Shown here piece after piece: positions 60,176-64,000 of a DNA stretch of 64,000 nucleotides. Origin of the DNA: Mortierella alpina (Eukaryota; Mortierellomycota; Mortierellomycetes; Mortierellales; Mortierellaceae). The stretch spans positions 1,116,001-1,180,000 of the forward strand of contig JANATF010000004.1 of assembly GCA_029449245.1 (NCBI GenBank). The letters run 5' to 3'. Numbering within the stretch: position 1 is the stretch's first letter; the number at the start of each line of letters is the position of its first letter. The notes under the pieces are model-generated. The model was given only the letters and a program-made list of their open reading frames with translations. It was not told where the DNA came from and did not search any database. The position numbers were made by a program, and so were the translations under genes.

Positions 60176-61246
60176 ATGGTCACTCCATCCTTCACACCGT
60201 CCATCCATCCCTGGAGAAGCCCCGAACAACATGAGGAGCACCAGTACCTCAACTTGATCCGCTATGTCATGGACTACGGCGAATTCCGCGCTGACCGCAC
60301 CGGCACTGGCACGCGCTCCATCTTCGCCCCTCCATCCATGCGATTCTCGCTCGAGAACAACACTTTCCCTCTCTTAACCACCAAACGAGTTTTCCTTAGA
60401 GCTGTGATCGAGGAGCTCCTCTGGTTTGTCAAAGGCGACACCAATGGCCTCCATCTCTCTGAGAAAGGTGTCAAGATATGGGAGGGAAACGGTTCCAGAG
60501 AGTACTTAGACAAGGTCGGCCTTTCCCATCGCAAGGTCGGAGACCTCGGCCCCGTCTATGGCTTTCAGTGGCGCCACTTTGGAGCAGAGTACAAGGACTG
60601 TGACACTGATTACACAGGACAAGGCGTGGACCAACTTGCTGAAGTGATTTGGAAGATCAAGAACACCCCTACAGATCGACGGATTATCATGAGCGCATGG
60701 AATCCTGCTGGTGCGTGGATGAATGTTTTTCTTGAGTTTTTCTTTGCCTCTTACTATCCCAGGATATGGACCTAGTCTGATGGTGACAGGTTCTTATTTA
60801 CAATTACCCTAGACCTAGGAAAGATGGCGCTTCCGCCCTGCCACATGTTTTGCCAGTTTTATGTGTCAACGCCAACAGAGGAACAGCCTAAAGCCAAGCT
60901 CTCATGTCAACTGTACCAGCGGTCCTGCGACATGGGCCTCGGAGTGCCCTTCAATATTGCGTCGTATGCACTCCTGACAAGGATGATTGCCCATGTCACG
61001 GGCTTGGATTGTGGCGAGTTTATCCACACGATGGGCGACAGCCATATCTACCTGGATCACACGGAAGCCCTCAAGGTGCAGCTGGAGCGCGAGCCCAAAC
61101 CGTTCCCCAAGATGTACATCCGCCCGTCGCAGGGCGAGTCTGGCGTGACGAGGACCATTGAGAACATTGACGACTTTCGACTGGAGGACTTCGTCCTTGA
61201 AGGATATGAACCCCACAAGAAGATTGACATGGCGATGTCTGTTTAG
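60176..61246 (+). CDS. TYMS: Thymidylate synthase
   Basis: Two exons (60176-60710, 60813-61246) give 322 residues. [34 protein letters not shown] and [16 protein letters not shown] are the N-terminal signature. [12 protein letters not shown] has the catalytic Cys at about 188. [18 protein letters not shown] and [12 protein letters not shown] complete the folate- and dUMP-binding sites. The enzyme methylates dUMP to dTMP using 5,10-methylene-tetrahydrofolate, the only de novo route to thymidylate. The length is typical of a monofunctional fungal enzyme (no fused DHFR). The ATG context CCAACATGG is good. The intron falls at [12 protein letters not shown], next to the active site. Confidence 0.98.
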
Positions 61247-61258
61247 AATAAGGGCCTG

Positions 61259-61264
61259 AATAAA
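61259..61264 (+). terminator. Polyadenylation signal AATAAA for thymidylate synthase
   Basis: AATAAA lies 13 bases after the stop codon and about 310 bases before the Derlin start. The short distance makes it a candidate only. Confidence 0.4.
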
Positions 61265-61572
61265 TTGCCGCAGGCCTGTAATGTGACCTCTCCTCGAATC
61301 AAATTCGGCCACTCCATCGCCACTATCTCTCAGCTTTTGTCTCTCCACAACCACAGCACTCGCCGCCGCGTTCGTCCATCAGACCCCACTCTCATCCACT
61401 CACGCCATCAGTAACCGCAAGAGCAAGAGCAGGAGCAGCAGCAGCAGACAACAGGCCGTTCGGGATCACGGAAAGAAAACACAGAGCAACCTGACGGGAT
61501 TGACCTCGGCATCTCCCATCACTCCCGCTGCTTCTTTCGTCTTTGACTTCAACGTTGCACATCAGCGCAACA

Positions 61573-62980
61573 ATGCCCATCCCTATTGAAACCTGGTACT
61601 ACGACGTGCCACTGGTGACCAGGCTCTATGCAACAGGAGCCGCCTTGGTGGCATTGGCAGTGGTAATACAGAGTTACAGCGCGTGCTCTGCTCGTCCAAG
61701 AGCCATTTTTTTTCGCTGGGTGAACCTTGGTCAAAGGTGCATCTCTACAAGCTTCGTGGACAAGATGTTAACAGTCTTTGCTCAACACTCCCCATCTCCT
61801 GCTCATGTCTTTAGCAAACGGGCTTCACCAACGCCTTCCAGCTGTACTTTGACTACGAACTGGTCTTCTACAGGAATCAGGTATGACTCGCTGAATCGAC
61901 CCATTTTGACTATGGGACACAACGTCTAAGCGCCCAACCCCTTTCTTATATAGTTCTGGCGGCCGATCACGACCTTTCTTTACTTTGGACCCCTCGGTCT
62001 GGACTTTGTATTCCACATGTTCTTTTTGTAAGTACGCGGAAATGTTTAAGGATGTCAGGAAGTGAATCAATGAAAAGTTTGCGAGACGTGCTCTCCATTG
62101 ACGAGGATCACTCACCTAAACTCTTGTCTACTCGCTACTTTTTTTAGAGTGCGATATAGCAGGATGCTCGAGGAAGGATCGTTTTATGGGCGCACGATGG
62201 ATTATGCTTGGATGCTGTTTCTATCTGCCTTCTCACTTTTGGTAAGCTGCTCCTCTTTTTTATGACTAATGTCATGGTCCTGGAATTGAAGACCAAGATA
62301 CTCACCATGCACCCTCTGTGCCAAAATAGTGTCTCTCGCCCTTTGTGGCCATGCCGTTCTTGGGCTCGCCTCTGGCCTTCACTCTGGTTTATATTTGGTC
62401 CCGTCGCAATCCTTCTATACCACTTAATTTCCTTGGCCTCTTTGTCTTCACGGCGCCGTACCTGCCGTGGGTCCTTCTTGGATTCACTCTGCTTTTGAAT
62501 AGCCACTTTCCTACCGGCGACCTGATGGGAATTGCTGTCGGGCACATCTACTACTTTTTTGAGGACGTCTGGCCAAAGGAGCTGGCCTCAGGAGGCAGAC
62601 GCTATCTTCAGACACCCTCATTCCTGTAAGTCTTACGCTTTTATATCACCGTACGTTGTCACCCGCTGGCTCTCTTTGTGTTCTCCTATTGATATCTTTG
62701 TATGCTTCGACGCATTATTAGGACTCGCCCTCGAGGTGCCAACATCCCCGTAGAAATTCCAGATATTCAGCCAGAGGCTCCTGCGACTGGAATAGCTGCG
62801 GAGAGCGTTGACAACCATACCCAGCAGCATGGCAACCAGACATTATCGTCAGCCCCGGCTCCAGCACCTTCACCATCGGCAGCTTCAGCAAGTACCTCGG
62901 CACTGGAAGACGACACACGATTGGAAGCTAGAAGTAGGGGAGTGTTCAGCACTCAGGAACAGACAGCGCCGACCTCATAA
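61573..62980 (+). CDS. Derlin (Der1-like ER-associated degradation protein)
   Basis: Six exons (61573-61662, 61815-61880, 61954-62027, 62148-62241, 62330-62625, 62722-62980) give 292 residues. IPIETWYYDVPLVTR starts the protein. FWRPITTFLYFGPLGLDFVFH is the Derlin signature with the conserved WR motif, followed by RYSRMLEEGSFYGR. FPTGDLMGIAVGHIYYFFEDV is the rhomboid-like span with the GxxxG-type helix packing. The tail after about residue 210 is Pro/Ala/Ser-rich and ends without a clear SHP box. Derlins are inactive rhomboids that thin the ER membrane and move misfolded proteins toward Cdc48/p97. The gene converges on the sterol reductase, with 78 bases between stops. Confidence 0.94.
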
Positions 62981-63058
62981 GATGAAATTCAATAGCAGCA
63001 AAAACTCACTTATAAATGCTCGATATTGTGTTTATTCTCGCTGTTTTCCTGGTGACAC

Positions 63059-64000
63059 CTAATATACATACGGGATGATGCGCCAAGGAACCAGCTCGCA
63101 GTACCTCTCCCAATCTTTGCCATATTTCTTATGGCATTTTTCATCGTCGCGTCTCTCGCGGTGGATCAGCAGCATCGCAAAGTATATCGGATAGAAGTAT
63201 GGTATCGGGCTCGAAAATCCTAGTGCGGGAAGTGATTTTTCGGGATTCGTCAGTTCCCGTTTCTTTTCCCCTCTGCTTTAACTACAATCATCGGCAACAT
63301 TCATTGATCTATGCCCTTCCTACCACAAGGAAGTGACCATGTCAACGCCATGATCCAGTCGCCAAAGTAGTTGAAATGCCTTGCAGTTCCCCACCAGCCA
63401 CTTGTCATTAACTTGGAACCGGACTTAGTCTCCATGTACTTGACACCTACGAAGGAAAGAAGAGTTTGTAAAACGACATTTTCTTCCGCACATACTATTT
63501 TTTAGAGGTCTCTGGTATGATTGTGCCCTGCCGTTTTCTTGCGGTGGTCGATGTCTTTTTGCCACGTACCAATGTTTCGAGGATCATTCGCTCCAAAGCG
63601 CCGGAATGTATCCTTCTGAGCATTCGCGCTCCTAAAGATATAGTATCCTAATGCTTGGGCAGCGATAATGACAGTGATCTGCCACCAATCCATGTGGACC
63701 GGAAACATGGCTAAGAACCTTGCTTGCACAGCGTAGTTTAAGGGGAGCCAGGAGAGGAGTCCATCCGCCAGCATGAACCCGAACCCATCGGTCGTGATGT
63801 CCATTGTAGTCAAGATTAAGGGCTCGTTCCAGAGAGCGTCAACGATATAGAACGTCTCGAAGCAGAGAACGAGAACCATGGATGCTGTCAAACGACCTGT
63901 CCCGAGGACGTGGTACTGTTGGCAGGCCATGACGATGTTGAGCAGAACCAGGCCGATGAGACCGGGGCGCAGCTCAATAAAGTACTTGATGTCAAAAATT
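63059..64000 (-). CDS. ERG24: Sterol C-14 reductase (ERG24/LBR family), partial at right edge
   Basis: Three visible exons (64000-63570, 63446-63324, 63219-63059) encode about the last 238 residues; the 5' part lies beyond the window. [37 protein letters not shown] and [14 protein letters not shown] match the ERG4/ERG24 family. [18 protein letters not shown] is the C-terminal family signature, ending IPYVY-stop. The [11 protein letters not shown] context fits C-14 reductase and lamin-B-receptor-type enzymes better than Erg4. The usual LAFGDLxWVPF appears as [11 protein letters not shown] here. The enzyme reduces the C14-C15 double bond in ergosterol synthesis in the ER. An Erg4-type assignment cannot be excluded from the fragment alone. 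Confidence 0.85.

Overview
The window is nuclear DNA of a filamentous fungus. The genes are eukaryotic, with GT...AG introns mostly of 50-160 bp, compact 3' ends and long CT-, GA- and homopolymer-rich intergenic stretches. A FEN1/XPG-like relic near the left end resembles a family I remember as greatly expanded in Mortierella and relatives, so I favour Mortierellomycota; that placement is inference. All gene models below were spliced by eye: exon sums are in frame and each junction restores a recognisable protein, but no transcripts were available.

Layout. 0.1-1.6 kb: alpha/beta-hydrolase (minus). 2.6-4.7 kb: two decayed minus-strand genes, an XPG/FEN1-like one and one I do not recognise. 4.9-8.0 kb (plus): TAF12, a LOG-family phosphoribohydrolase and an ATX1 copper chaperone. 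8.1-9.9 kb: L-serine/threonine dehydratase (minus), divergent from IPK1 (10.3-12.2 kb), which is followed by a tetraspanin-like gene. A 3.2 kb gene-free stretch leads to a 1,208-residue membrane protein joining a glycosyltransferase-like region to an alginate-lyase-fold region (17.1-21.2 kb). Two single-exon orphan multi-pass membrane proteins lie head-to-tail on the minus strand (21.4-25.8 kb). A 1,939-residue VPS9-domain protein (27.5-33.9 kb) and a disordered orphan (34.7-35.4 kb) follow, both minus. 36 kb: pure hexanucleotide array. 38.1-40.0 kb: UDP-glucose dehydrogenase (minus). 42.1-43.6 kb: PEX11 (minus), divergent from an AVT-type amino-acid transporter (45.0-47.2 kb). 47.7-50.1 kb: Ded1/DDX3 helicase (minus), divergent from a coiled-coil protein (51.9-54.2 kb). 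54.5-58.2 kb: type IIC P-type ATPase (minus), divergent from thymidylate synthase (60.2-61.2 kb). A Derlin (61.6-63.0 kb) converges on a sterol C-14 reductase running off the right edge.

Most genes are housekeeping and do not form a biosynthetic cluster. Loose themes are endomembrane biology (VPS9, Derlin, transporter, PEX11), inositol phosphate and sterol metabolism, and possibly uronic-acid wall polymers (UDP-glucose dehydrogenase plus the alginate-lyase-fold protein). The items most worth a second look are that lyase-fold fusion with its altered catalytic motif, a coiled-coil protein with a CC1-box-like dynein-adaptor motif, the IIC ATPase whose ion-site residues differ from Na,K-ATPase, the two relic genes, the tandem membrane-protein pair, and the in-frame stop upstream of TAF12. 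No CRISPR array, rRNA, convincing tRNA or intact transposon was seen.
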